Assembly: GCA_041576975.1 (NCBI GenBank)
Contig: JBFGJY010000013.1
Coordinates: 1 to 49,697 of the forward strand
Source: JBFGJY01 sp041576975
GTDB taxonomy: Bacteria; Pseudomonadota; Gammaproteobacteria; UBA4575
Direction of reading: 5' to 3'
Length of the DNA: 49,697 nucleotides
The notes under the pieces: generated by a model
Seen by the model: the letters and a program-made list of their open reading frames with translations, nothing else
What the model was told of the DNA's origin: nothing
Databases searched by the model: none
Made by a program: the position numbers and the translations under genes
Shown: piece after piece, positions 41,942-49,697 of the stretch
Numbering within the stretch: position 1 is the first letter of the stretch
How the letters are laid out: the number at the start of each line of letters is the position of its first letter

Positions 41942-43338
41942 GTAAAGTTCTCACCGGTATAGATTTCAGGTACGTAATTTTCAAAACGTGTAAATTGGCC
42001 TAAGAATGTGAGTCGTGATTTGAATATCGGTCCGTTACGTTGCTTGCCCACAATGATCTCTGCAGTCCCTTGGTCTGGAGAATCTTCGTTATACACTTCA
42101 TCACGATAAATAAAAACAATTAAATCTGCGTCCTGCTCAATAGCACCAGATTCACGTAAGTCTGACATCACCGGTCGCTTATCAGTACGTTGTTCTAAAC
42201 TTCGATTTAACTGGGATAACGCAACAACCGGCACATTTAATTCTTTTGCAAGCGCTTTTAATGAACGTGATATCTCTGAGATTTCTGTGGCACGATTTTC
42301 AGAAGTGCCACTAATTTTCATCAACTGCAAATAATCTACAACAATTAATGACAAGCCATACTCACGCTTTAAACGACGCGCACGTGCCCGCAACTCGGTA
42401 GGTGAAAGAGAAGCTGAATCATCAATAAATAAGTTTGCTTCCGATAACATAGACACAGCGCTAGTAAGGCGCGGCCAGTCATCATCAGTTAGCTTGCCTG
42501 TACGTACCCTTTGCTGATCAATACGTCCCATTGATGACAACATACGCATAGTCAATGAACGAGCCGGCATCTCCATACTAAAAATTGCCACACAGGCATC
42601 GTTGCGTAGTGCCGCATATTCTACGAGGTTCATGGCAAAACTGGTTTTTCCCATAGATGGGCGTCCTGCAACAATAATCAGCTCACCATCTTGCAAACCC
42701 GCAGTTTTTTCATCAAATTCATCAAAGCCACTAGGTATACCCGTAATGTGATTATCACGTTCAAATAACTCATCAATTTGTTCAACCGTAGTCTTTAATA
42801 ATGATTTTATATTTGTAAAGCCTTGTCCAGTTTGTACACTACGATCCGTTATCTGAAATATCTTTTGCTCGGCTTCATCCAGAAGTTGGTTTACATCCCT
42901 ACCTTCAGGTAAAATTCCACTGGATGTAATTTCAGTGCCTGCTTGAACTAATTGCCGAAGGATAGATTTCTCTCTAACGATATTCGCATAGGCTTTGATA
43001 CTTGCTGCACTGGGTGTGTTATTTGCAAGTGTTCCAAGGTATACAAGTACATTTGTATCTTTGATTTCACTTTTCTGCCGTAGCAAATCAGATAATGTGA
43101 GTACATCAAAGGGTTGACGCTTTTCAACTAGTTCATCAATTGCACGGAAAATAAGGCGATGATCAAAGAGATGAAAATCGGTTTCATTGATTTGGTCGGC
43201 GACCTGATCCCATGCCGAGTTATCCAATATCAAACCACCAAGTACGGCTTGCTCAGCCTCCAATGAATAAGGAGGCGTGCGCAAGCTTTCCGTATTCGTA
43301 ACACTATAATTAGTGCCGATATTTGTTAGTTCGGCCAC
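41938..43338 (-). CDS. dnaB: Replicative DNA helicase DnaB
   Basis: Hexameric helicase that unwinds DNA at the replication fork. The N-terminal primase-binding domain covers about 20-150, and the RecA-type motor has Walker A GRPSMGKT at 225-232 and the Walker B-type segment LIVVDYLQLM. The ADLSQLNRSLEQR-type region is present (VALSQLNRSLEQR). Length is 466. No intein is present. It lies 45 bp after rplI. Confidence 0.98.
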   Translation of the reverse strand: MAELTNIGTNYSVTNTESLRTPPYSLEAEQAVLGGLILDNSAWDQVADQINETDFHLFDHRLIFRAIDELVEKRQPFDVLTLSDLLRQKSEIKDTNVLVYLGTLANNTPSAASIKAYANIVREKSILRQLVQAGTEITSSGILPEGRDVNQLLDEAEQKIFQITDRSVQTGQGFTNIKSLLKTTVEQIDELFERDNHITGIPSGFDEFDEKTAGLQDGELIIVAGRPSMGKTSFAMNLVEYAALRNDACVAIFSMEMPARSLTMRMLSSMGRIDQQRVRTGKLTDDDWPRLTSAVSMLSEANLFIDDSASLSPTELRARARRLKREYGLSLIVVDYLQLMKISGTSENRATEISEISRSLKALAKELNVPVVALSQLNRSLEQRTDKRPVMSDLRESGAIEQDADLIVFIYRDEVYNEDSPDQGTAEIIVGKQRNGPIFKSRLTFLGQFTRFENYVPEIYTGENFT

Positions 43339-43383
43339 AAATTTCTTCTTAGTGCACTAAAACAAAATATTAAAATCACTTAA

Positions 43384-43833
43384 TTATTCTTCACCAATAA
43401 TTTCTAAATTTATCGTAGCATTTACATCTGTATGTAAGTGAATATCTATTTGGTATTCGCCTACATGTCGAAAAACTCCTGCTGGTAGCCGTATTTCTTT
43501 CTTTTCAACAGCTTTACCAGCTTCAATTAATGCATTAGCAATATCTACTGTCCCTATAGAACCAAATAATTTACCTTCACCCGCTGATTTTGCGGTAATG
43601 GTAATTTTAAACTCATCAAGTTCTGCTTTGCGCGCTTGCGCCGAAGCTAATGATTCAGCTGCTATATTTTCAAGTTCTGCTCGGCGCGCCTCAAATTCAG
43701 CCAAATTTTCTGCAGTAGCAAATTTTGCTTTGCCACTTGGAATAAGAAAGTTGCGTGCATATCCCGGCCGAACCTTAACTTTTTCACCAAGGTCGCCAAG
43801 ATTGTCGATTTTTGTTAGTAAAATAACTTCCAT
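43384..43833 (-). CDS. rplI: 50S ribosomal protein L9
   Basis: The N-terminal rRNA-binding domain has the family signature GEKVKVRPGYARNFLIPSGKA (given here over residues 16-36 in part), followed by a long connecting helix and a C-terminal domain. Length is 149. It lies between the DUF2232 gene and dnaB in the conserved block. Confidence 0.98.
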   Translation of the reverse strand: MEVILLTKIDNLGDLGEKVKVRPGYARNFLIPSGKAKFATAENLAEFEARRAELENIAAESLASAQARKAELDEFKITITAKSAGEGKLFGSIGTVDIANALIEAGKAVEKKEIRLPAGVFRHVGEYQIDIHLHTDVNATINLEIIGEE

Positions 43834-43881
43834 CTTATTTCTTTTTTAATGTTTGTTAATTAATTTGCTTATATATAAATA

Positions 43882-44799
43882 TTACGATTTTGACTTCACG
43901 AACCGCTCTCGAAAATTTATAAATATATCCATCACACCTAATGTAGATAGCGCCATGATCATTTGTGGTGCTGCAATAAAAAGCAGCCCGTAAACCACAA
44001 CAAATCCAATAACTGAACTAGATAGCTGCCCAATAATGGCATGCACAATCGCCATTCCCGGTAATGAGAACATGCTAAGGCATACAATCGCTAACTGCCA
44101 GAAAATTGCATGTTTAACGACCAGTGCTGCAATCACAAATAATATAGTAAGCCCAGCAAGCACTTTTCCTAGCCTCAAGGTAATAAACTCGTTACGAAAT
44201 GCCTGGATATTGCCTTGTAAACTCTGCCACCAACGACCTAAAAATAGCGTTAAACTCATTGTCAGCAAGTATAGGCTTACTAAACCACCTGTCATTACAG
44301 ACGCTATAGCAGGCAAATATTGCTTTACGCTGTAGGTATTGAGTTTCGAATTCTTAAGCATTTCCTGAAACTGTGGGTCTTTTTCAACGGCATCAACCAA
44401 GCTTTGTAGATAATTTAACCAATGTGTTTGTATATCCGGAACTATAATTGCAATCAGCACTGTGACAATCACACCAAAAATTGTCAATAATTGTAACGTC
44501 AAATTTAGCGATTGAGAGTTGCGATAAACCATCGCGAGTATCACTACTGATAACCATGCTATGAGAGGTCCTGTTGTAATGCTACCAAGAACAAAAAATG
44601 TGCTAACAGTAATTAGCAATAAGCAACCAAGTAAAACCGTAATTCCCTGTTTAATACCCGCGTGCAATGTAATTAATGCGAGTGCGCCACCACTAAAGAT
44701 AATTAAGAAGGGAAAAGGAAAAGACAACAATGCAAAACCATACACCACAGCAATCGCCTGATATGGTCCAGATAAAATGAAGCGAGCCAGAGAGCGCAC
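43882..44799 (-). CDS. DUF2232 membrane protein
   Basis: 305-residue integral membrane protein with about eight hydrophobic spans and almost no soluble part. The DUF2232/YybS-like family commonly sits between rpsR and rplI in gammaproteobacteria, as it does here, and I assign it mainly by this place and hydropathy. Its fold resembles small-molecule transporter S-components, but no substrate is known. The gene starts 41 bp after rpsR. Confidence 0.85.
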   Translation of the reverse strand: MRSLARFILSGPYQAIAVVYGFALLSFPFPFLIIFSGGALALITLHAGIKQGITVLLGCLLLITVSTFFVLGSITTGPLIAWLSVVILAMVYRNSQSLNLTLQLLTIFGVIVTVLIAIIVPDIQTHWLNYLQSLVDAVEKDPQFQEMLKNSKLNTYSVKQYLPAIASVMTGGLVSLYLLTMSLTLFLGRWWQSLQGNIQAFRNEFITLRLGKVLAGLTILFVIAALVVKHAIFWQLAIVCLSMFSLPGMAIVHAIIGQLSSSVIGFVVVYGLLFIAAPQMIMALSTLGVMDIFINFRERFVKSKS

Positions 44800-44840
44800 G
44801 ACTAACTAAGGTAATGAGACCTCGCTATTTATAGATATGC

Positions 44841-45068
44841 TTAGTGCTGGTCGCTATAAGGCAATAATGCAATATAGCGAGCACGCTTTATTGCGGTTGA
44901 TAACTGACGCTGATATCTGGCTTTAGTACCAGTTACTCTACTGGGAACTATCTTACCCGTTTCAGTAATAAAATCTTTCAGTAGTTCAACGTCTTTATAA
45001 TCAATCTCTTCTATGCCTTCTTCGGTGAAGCGGCAATATCTTCTTCTGCGAAAATAATAATGTGACAT
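44841..45068 (-). CDS. rpsR: 30S ribosomal protein S18
   Basis: 75 residues, the normal size. The core phrase YKDVELLKDFITETGKIVPSR and the basic C-terminal helix QRQLSTAIKRARYIALLPY are typical, and partner S6 is encoded 30 bp upstream. Only the N-terminal residues vary from E. coli. Confidence 0.98.
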   Translation of the reverse strand: MSHYYFRRRRYCRFTEEGIEEIDYKDVELLKDFITETGKIVPSRVTGTKARYQRQLSTAIKRARYIALLPYSDQH

Positions 45069-45098
45069 ATCAAGTACCCTCTAACACATTTTAGTGCT

Positions 45099-45581
45099 TT
45101 AGCTGTTAATATTCTCTGCTATCACTTCTTCACTGGTCTCTTCAGGGCTTTCATCAGATAACAACGAAGACTCTTCTTTAGAATCATCATCATTCTTCTG
45201 TGCTGATGATTGTGGTTTTTCTACAGCGCTCTGCCCTTCAGTTTCAGCATTTTCCCTTTCAATAATTTTCATCATGGGTGAAGGCTCTGTTACAGCTTTT
45301 TTCATTGCAATGACCATATTACGAATAACCGCATCGTTAAATCTAAACGCACTATTCATCTCACTCAAAACATCTTGCCCACACTCAATATTCATTAGCA
45401 CATAGTGAGCTTTATGGACTTTTTGAATCGGATATGAGAGTTGTAAACGACCCCAGTCTTCTAGTCTGTGGACTTTACCATCGCCTTGTTTTTCAATAAT
45501 GGAGCGATAACGCTCAATCATTGCAGGCACTTGATCGCTCTGGTCAGGATGCACCAGAATCACAATTTCGTAGTGACGCAT
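45099..45581 (-). CDS. rpsF: 30S ribosomal protein S6 with a long acidic tail
   Basis: The S6 fold covers residues 1-100 (MRHYEIVILVHPDQSDQV, then HRLEDWGRLQLSYPIQK). An extra tail of about 60 residues, rich in Glu, Asp and Ser, extends the protein to 160, against about 135 in E. coli. In E. coli a short acidic end is extended by the enzyme RimK with glutamates; here the acidity is coded directly. It is first in the operon and has a recognisable promoter (45673-45701). Confidence 0.97.
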   Translation of the reverse strand: MRHYEIVILVHPDQSDQVPAMIERYRSIIEKQGDGKVHRLEDWGRLQLSYPIQKVHKAHYVLMNIECGQDVLSEMNSAFRFNDAVIRNMVIAMKKAVTEPSPMMKIIERENAETEGQSAVEKPQSSAQKNDDDSKEESSLLSDESPEETSEEVIAENINS

Positions 45582-45672
45582 ATATATCTCCCTATGGGTT
45601 AATGCCGCCTAATAAATTCTTTTTTGATTTACTGGTGAAGCAGAGAGTTGGCCGTGTTTTTAAGAACCGCGA

Positions 45673-45701
45673 AGTCTACGTGAAGCATCTGCATCAGGCA
45701 A
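45673..45701 (-). promoter_or_regulatory. Predicted promoter of the rpsF operon
   Basis: On the minus strand TTGCCT, a 17-bp spacer and TAGACT lie about 92 bp upstream of rpsF, inside the gap after rlmB. Each box matches four of six consensus positions. Confidence 0.45.
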
Positions 45702-45738
45702 CCTTAGTATCTGGAAACTTAGCATATCCCCTTGTAGA

Positions 45739-46485
45739 CTATTTAGCTTGTCTTTGACGAACCGCTTCAAATAAGCCAATTCCAGCTGCCACAGACGCAT
45801 TAAGACTGGCCATTTCACCAGACATTGGCAATCTCAATAATTCATCACAGATTTCAGCGGTAAGTCGACGCATCCCTGGCCCTTCAGCACCAATAACCAA
45901 TGCCACAGAGCGACAAAAATCTGCTTCAAAAAGCAATTTCTCAGCATTTGGTTGAGTTCCATAGATCCAAACCCCTACCTGTTTTAATTCTTTCAAATAC
46001 CTAGCGAGATTTTTTACAATGATTAATGGTAAACGCTCGGCTGCACCGCAAGATACTTTGCGTACAGCAGGCGTCAGTGATGCCGATTTCCTGGCTGAAC
46101 AGATCACTGCATTCGCACCTGCAGCTTCTGCGGTACGTAAACATGCGCCAAGATTATGCGGATCTACAACTTGATCAAGAACTAGTAACAATAGTGGGTA
46201 CTGTGCATTAGCACAGTAATCTAGTAAACCGGCTTCATTAGATGTTTGCTGATCTTTAAAAATGACAACCACACCTTGGTGATTGCCAATACCACAAAGA
46301 TGTTCGAGTTCTTTTTTAGTAACAAATCGATGCGTAATATTTTTCGCTAAAATCACAGTTTGAATTTGTTGTATACGCTTATCTTGCTTTGCCTCCTGCA
46401 GATACACTTCTTGTATGTGGAATGAATGCTGTCGTATCGCTGCAAGGCTACTATGAAAACCATAAGTAAGATTTTTCACAAGCAA
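45739..46485 (-). CDS. rlmB: 23S rRNA (guanosine-2251-2'-O-)-methyltransferase RlmB
   Basis: SPOUT-class enzyme that methylates G2251 in the peptidyl-transferase region. The N-terminal substrate-binding domain covers about 1-80, and the catalytic part has VLDQVVDPHNLGACLRTAEA, IGAEGPGMR and SLNASVAAGIGLFE, the three knot motifs. Length is 248. It lies 6 bp after rnr, as in related genomes. Confidence 0.97.
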   Translation of the reverse strand: MLVKNLTYGFHSSLAAIRQHSFHIQEVYLQEAKQDKRIQQIQTVILAKNITHRFVTKKELEHLCGIGNHQGVVVIFKDQQTSNEAGLLDYCANAQYPLLLLVLDQVVDPHNLGACLRTAEAAGANAVICSARKSASLTPAVRKVSCGAAERLPLIIVKNLARYLKELKQVGVWIYGTQPNAEKLLFEADFCRSVALVIGAEGPGMRRLTAEICDELLRLPMSGEMASLNASVAAGIGLFEAVRQRQAK

Positions 46486-46491
46486 ATTGAG

Positions 46492-48729
46492 TTAGTACTT
46501 CTTACGTTTTTTTGATTTTGACTTTTTAGTTTTTTGGTTTTTCTTGCAAGAAGATTCGGCTAAAACAAAATCGATTTTGCGCTCATCCAAACCAACACGA
46601 GCCACCACTACTGTAACCGTATCCCCTAAAGAATAGCGTCTTTTACTGCGCTCACCGAATAAGCAGTGTGATTGTTCATCATAATGATAGTAATCATTCT
46701 TTAATGCCGTAACATGTACCAATCCCTCAACAAAGACTTTGTCTAAAGTAACAAAAAACCCAAATGCAGTGACTGAATTAATGACACCAGAAAAGTGTTG
46801 CCCTAATTTATCTAGCATAAACTCACATTTTAACCATGCATCTACATCACGCGTGGCATCGTCCGCTCTTCGCTCACACATTGAGCATTCCTCGCCTAAG
46901 ATTAGTAAATCATTATGAGAGAGTGGAAATAAATTTTTATTTTGTTCTGTCAGCAAATGACGAATAGTTCGATGTACGATCAGATCTGGGTAACGCCGAA
47001 TAGGTGATGTGAAATGTGCATACAAAGACAAAGCTAATCCAAAATGGCCGAAGTTTTCTGGGCTATATACCGCTTGCGCCATGGATCGTAATAAAGTCAT
47101 TTCAATGATGTACTTGTCATTACGGTTTGAGACTTTTTTAATCACTGCCATATAGTCACTAGATTTTGGCTTGTTAGACTTGGTAAAACCTATGCCAAGT
47201 GATTGAAGAAATTCTCTTACATCCCTTAATTTTTCTTGTGTTGGGCTATCATGCACGCGATACAAGGTGGATAATTTTCGTTTGGTGATAAATTTTGCCG
47301 CCGCGATATTTGCACTAATCATGCACTCTTCAATAATCATATGTGCTTGAAAACGTTCACGTGGAAGAATGGCTTTTATCTTCTTGTGTTGATCAAACTT
47401 AAAAATAGTTTCTTGAGTTTCAAAATCAATTGCGCCGCGTTTTATTCGTTGCTTACGTAAGGCACGATATACACCATGCAGACTTTCTAGATCAGATAAT
47501 AGATGTTGGCGATTTGCACGTGCCTTTTTATCTTTGACAAAGAGAACATGTTGTACTTCATCATAAGTGAGTCTTGCGGCTGAACAGATAATTGCGTCAT
47601 AAAAACTATAGTTCTTCAGTTCACCGTCTTTAGATATAAACATCTCACAAACCATAGCGAGTCGATCTACATTGGGTTTCAGCGAACAAAGTTCATTGGA
47701 AAGCTGTTCAGGAAGCATGGGAATCACGCGTTCAGGAAAATACACAGAGGTTCCTCGTTTACGTGCCTCATAATCCAAGGACGTGTCCATTTGCACATAA
47801 TGTGAGACATCTGCAATCGCCACCCATAGGCGCCAGCCGTTCTCGCGCGGCTCGCAATACACCGCATCATCAAAATCCTTGGCATCACTACCATCAATGG
47901 TAACGAACGCCAATTTGCGCAAGTCTTTTCGATCTTTCAGCTGCTGTTGGAAAAAATGTTCGTCAAACTGTTCAGCTTCTTGCAAGACATCTTTTGGCCA
48001 TTTATACGGAAGATCGTAGGAACGAATTGCGACATCGATTTCCATACCAGGCGCAAGATGATCTCCCAAAACTTCGATGACCTTACCAATAGGCTGTCGA
48101 AACTTGGTTGGCTGTTCTACGATAGAGACGACTACAAATTGGCCGTTTGCAGCACCATTAGAGCAATCTGCTGGAATCATAACATCCTGATTCAAGCGTT
48201 TGTTATCGGGCACCACAAAACCAATTCCGGATTCTTTGTAATATCTTCCTACAACTTGTTTATTGTGGCGTTCAATAATTTCTACGAGCTTGCCTTGCGG
48301 TTTTCCGCGCTTGGATTTACCAGCAGGTCGTACAATCGCGCGATCACCATGCATTAAGGTACGCATTTCAAAAGGAGGCAAAAAAAGATCTTCACCACCT
48401 TCATCTGGAATTAAAAATCCAAATCCATCGGCATGACCCATCACTCTGCCACGCAGTAAATCAACCTTAGAAATAGGCAAATAGTGGTTTTGTCGATTAC
48501 GAATGATTTGGCCATCACGTTCCATAGCAGCCAAACGACGAGCTAATGCATCGATGACCTCAGCTGAACTAACCTCTAAAGCTTGATGTAAAGCCGTCAG
48601 TGGTAACGGCCCTTCGCTGTTTTCTAAAATTTCGAGAATGAGTTCTCGACTCGCAATCGGATGCTCATACTTAGCAGCTTCACGTTTTGCGTAAGGATCT
48701 TTTAATGTTTTCTTTTTCTTACGTGCCAT
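46492..48729 (-). CDS. rnr: Exoribonuclease RNase R
   Basis: 3'-to-5' exoribonuclease that degrades structured RNA and acts in mRNA and rRNA quality control. The order is a winged helix at the N-terminus (about 25-85), two cold-shock domains, the RNB catalytic domain with the metal-binding phrase TIDGSDAKDFDDAVYCE, an S1 domain (about 650-720), and a very basic Lys-rich tail. Length is 745, shorter than the 813 of E. coli mainly at the tail. It is the first gene of a two-gene transcript with rlmB. Confidence 0.97.
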   Translation of the reverse strand: MARKKKKTLKDPYAKREAAKYEHPIASRELILEILENSEGPLPLTALHQALEVSSAEVIDALARRLAAMERDGQIIRNRQNHYLPISKVDLLRGRVMGHADGFGFLIPDEGGEDLFLPPFEMRTLMHGDRAIVRPAGKSKRGKPQGKLVEIIERHNKQVVGRYYKESGIGFVVPDNKRLNQDVMIPADCSNGAANGQFVVVSIVEQPTKFRQPIGKVIEVLGDHLAPGMEIDVAIRSYDLPYKWPKDVLQEAEQFDEHFFQQQLKDRKDLRKLAFVTIDGSDAKDFDDAVYCEPRENGWRLWVAIADVSHYVQMDTSLDYEARKRGTSVYFPERVIPMLPEQLSNELCSLKPNVDRLAMVCEMFISKDGELKNYSFYDAIICSAARLTYDEVQHVLFVKDKKARANRQHLLSDLESLHGVYRALRKQRIKRGAIDFETQETIFKFDQHKKIKAILPRERFQAHMIIEECMISANIAAAKFITKRKLSTLYRVHDSPTQEKLRDVREFLQSLGIGFTKSNKPKSSDYMAVIKKVSNRNDKYIIEMTLLRSMAQAVYSPENFGHFGLALSLYAHFTSPIRRYPDLIVHRTIRHLLTEQNKNLFPLSHNDLLILGEECSMCERRADDATRDVDAWLKCEFMLDKLGQHFSGVINSVTAFGFFVTLDKVFVEGLVHVTALKNDYYHYDEQSHCLFGERSKRRYSLGDTVTVVVARVGLDERKIDFVLAESSCKKNQKTKKSKSKKRKKY

Positions 48730-48800
48730 GGTGAACGCACTTTACCCTGTCAGCTTATAAACTGAAAACATTATTAAATACCATATAAATTCATACTGCA

Positions 48801-48830
48801 TTGACAAGTGAATAAGTGCTTCGCTAGAGT
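48801..48830 (+). promoter_or_regulatory. Promoter of tRNA-Leu(CAG) with GC-rich discriminator
   Basis: A perfect -35 TTGACA, an 18-bp spacer and -10 TAGAGT, followed by GCGTCACC. The GC-rich sequence after the -10 is the mark of stringently controlled stable-RNA promoters. The tRNA starts 39 bp further on. Confidence 0.75.
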
Positions 48831-48869
48831 GCGTCACCTTCCGGTCCATCAGACCAGAAACCAGGTCAT

Positions 48870-48956
48870 GCCGAGGTGGCGAAATTGGTAGACGCGCTAG
48901 CTTCAGGTGCTAGTGGGAGCAATCCCGTGGAGGTTCAAGTCCTCTCCTCGGCACCA
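48870..48956 (+). tRNA. tRNA-Leu (anticodon CAG)
   Basis: 87 nt. The acceptor is GCCGAGG with CCTCGGC, anticodon stem CTAGC/GCTAG with loop TTCAGGT, long variable arm, and CCA encoded. It reads CTG codons. It stands upstream of rnr on the other strand, as a tRNA-Leu also does in Pseudomonas. Confidence 0.98.
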
Positions 48957-48966
48957 GAAAATTTAT

Positions 48967-48998
48967 GAACGATCGCTTTCGGCCATAAACAATCATTC
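48967..48998. repeat. Palindromic repeat after tRNA-Leu(CAG), copy B
   Basis: Imperfect inverted repeat GAACGATCGCTT and AAACAATCATTC around a centre with GGCCAT. It starts 10 bp after the tRNA, the same place as copy A after tRNA-Arg, and shares CGCTTT/TGGCCATAA with it. Confidence 0.6.
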
Positions 48999-49055
48999 TA
49001 GTAATAATTTATTTCTTTGAGTATTGAAGATACAACTTAGTTAACCTTGTATAGA

Positions 49056-49527
49056 TCACTGATTCAAAGCTCTTAGCATCCAGGCTGTTTTTTAATGTAT
49101 TCGCATACGATTTGATAGAAGTGCTGCGGTTAATTCGTCACTAGCCAGCTCGGTAAGCTTTAAAACACTTCAGTATGTTTTAACAACTTGTTCATATCCG
49201 CTTGTCAGAATGTCTACCATCTCCTTCGCAGTAGGCTCGCCTTCAACTTCCTCAATTGTGTTTAATTTAGATAACTCTGAATAGGTCCCTAGTACTGTTA
49301 CATCTAATGTTCGTATTCGCTCTACAAATTAATCAACAGCAGTCGCAAGTTCCGTATAATGTTCTTCAAACATAAGATGCAACTCACGAAATTGAGGACC
49401 AGTAATATTCCAGTGAAAGTTATGGATTTGTAAATTAAAGGGTATTTGAGTCCGCGAGCAAGTGTTTCAAGCCCTCTACTATATTTATACGACTTTTCTC
49501 ATAGTTACCAATATCTATTATTTTCAT
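49056..49527 (-). pseudogene. dps: Dps/ferritin-like DNA-protection protein, broken
   Basis: A decayed Dps gene. From the ATG at 49525-49527 the frame reads MKIIDIGNYEKSR and on to HLLADSNT, then shifts by one base near 49437. After the shift it reads LQIHNFHWNITGPQFRELH, with the ferroxidase-site residues of Dps proteins, then MFEEHYTELATAVD, then a stop (49329-49331). It continues as FVERIRTLD and ELSKLNTIEEVEGEPTAKEM, meets a second stop (49170-49172), reads LASDELTAALLSNRM, meets a third stop (49092-49094), and ends KTAWMLRALNQ, the usual Dps end. The length (about 157 codons) is that of an intact gene. The several stops and a frameshift mean it is not functional. Confidence 0.93.
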
Positions 49528-49591
49528 TTTTTTGTGCCTCAAAAACTCAGTTAATTTTACTACCCGATTTTGTATCTTGTGTATCAAAAAA

Positions 49592-49651
49592 CATTGCCCT
49601 GGCTCGGGGAGTTTGAGGGAGGAGTATCTTCAATGGTACAACAGGGCAATG
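49592..49651. repeat. Large inverted repeat around a translation start
   Basis: CATTGCCCTG (49592-49601) and CAGGGCAATG (49642-49651) are perfect 10-base arms 40 bp apart. A ribosome binding site (GGGAGGAG) and the ATG at 49633 lie between the arms. Confidence 0.8.
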
Positions 49652-49697
49652 AAATCGTCTTATACACAATTAGCCATGGTAGTCTTTTCTTGTTATA
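49633..49697 (+). CDS. Start of a gene running off the right edge (partial)
   Basis: The ATG at 49633 follows GGGAGGAG by about nine bases, a near-ideal ribosome binding site, and the frame is open to the window edge. The 21 codons seen read MVQQGNEIVLYTISHGSLFL and one more Leu. No family is recognisable from so little. The start lies inside a large inverted repeat that could affect its translation. Confidence 0.5.
   Translation, partial: MVQQGNEIVLYTISHGSLFLL

Noticed and set aside
45582..45738. S6:S18-binding leader motif before rpsF
   Set aside because: I looked for a hairpin with an exposed CCG on the transcript strand and found no CCG in the leader.
48957..49055. Attachment site or integrated element after tRNA-Leu(CAG)
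   Set aside because: No copy of the tRNA 3' end is repeated downstream and no integrase is present; the adjacent gene is a host-type dps remnant.
1..49697. CRISPR array
   Set aside because: No set of direct repeats with unique spacers is present; the 9-bp array at the left edge has no spacers.

Overview
The window is chromosomal DNA from an AT-rich gammaproteobacterium, probably free-living and not a commonly studied species. The evidence is gene order. The block iscR-iscS-iscU-iscA-hscB-hscA-fdx-iscX-ndk-rlmN-pilF-rodZ-hisS-yfgM-bamB-der, the trmJ/suhB and secF-secD-yajC-tgt-queA-tRNA-Leu run, and the tRNA-Leu/rnr-rlmB-rpsF-rpsR-DUF2232-rplI-dnaB-alr block all follow an order I know from Pseudomonas and relatives. 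Two genes expected from that order are absent: ispG between rodZ and hisS (a long-form ispG lies at 31.4 kb instead) and cysE between iscR and trmJ.

Layout. 0-4.1 kb is accessory: a 9-bp tandem repeat at the edge, a small exported protein, an SGNH-hydrolase lipoprotein, a RAYT transposase bounded by REP palindromes, and a two-gene unit (SEC-C/nuclease-like protein plus an unknown protein) closed by a terminator. 4.2-18.6 kb is the minus-strand block from der back to iscR. It is interrupted between der and bamB by about 717 bp of non-coding DNA packed with hairpins. 18.9-26.2 kb holds trmJ, suhB, the Sec accessory genes, the queuosine genes and tRNA-Leu(CAA). tRNA-Arg(CCT) follows at 26.5 kb.

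26.8-38.99 kb is a second accessory stretch: a MarR regulator; a BON-OmpA envelope protein coupled to a long coiled-coil/HhH membrane protein; a HAD phosphatase with a YjbQ-family gene; ispG; a three-gene operon of a coiled-coil protein, an OmpA-type inner-membrane protein and a GGDEF-EAL protein whose EAL site is altered; and several unrecognised genes. 39.2-48.7 kb is the conserved translation/replication block on the minus strand, with fadD at its distal end. 48.8-49.7 kb has tRNA-Leu(CAG), a dps pseudogene, and the first codons of a plus-strand gene inside a large inverted repeat.

How the genes work together. The isc block makes and inserts Fe-S clusters and has its own regulator IscR, with a plausible IscR operator upstream. 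Fe-S users in the window include IspG, RlmN and Fdx itself. YajC-SecD-SecF, YfgM and BamB serve protein export and outer-membrane assembly. Tgt and QueA make queuosine. Rnr, RlmB, S6, S18, L9, DnaB and Alr serve RNA turnover, ribosomes, replication and the cell wall. The parts least explained by known biology are the two OmpA/coiled-coil operons, the SEC-C/nuclease-like pair, and the hairpin-rich der-bamB spacer.
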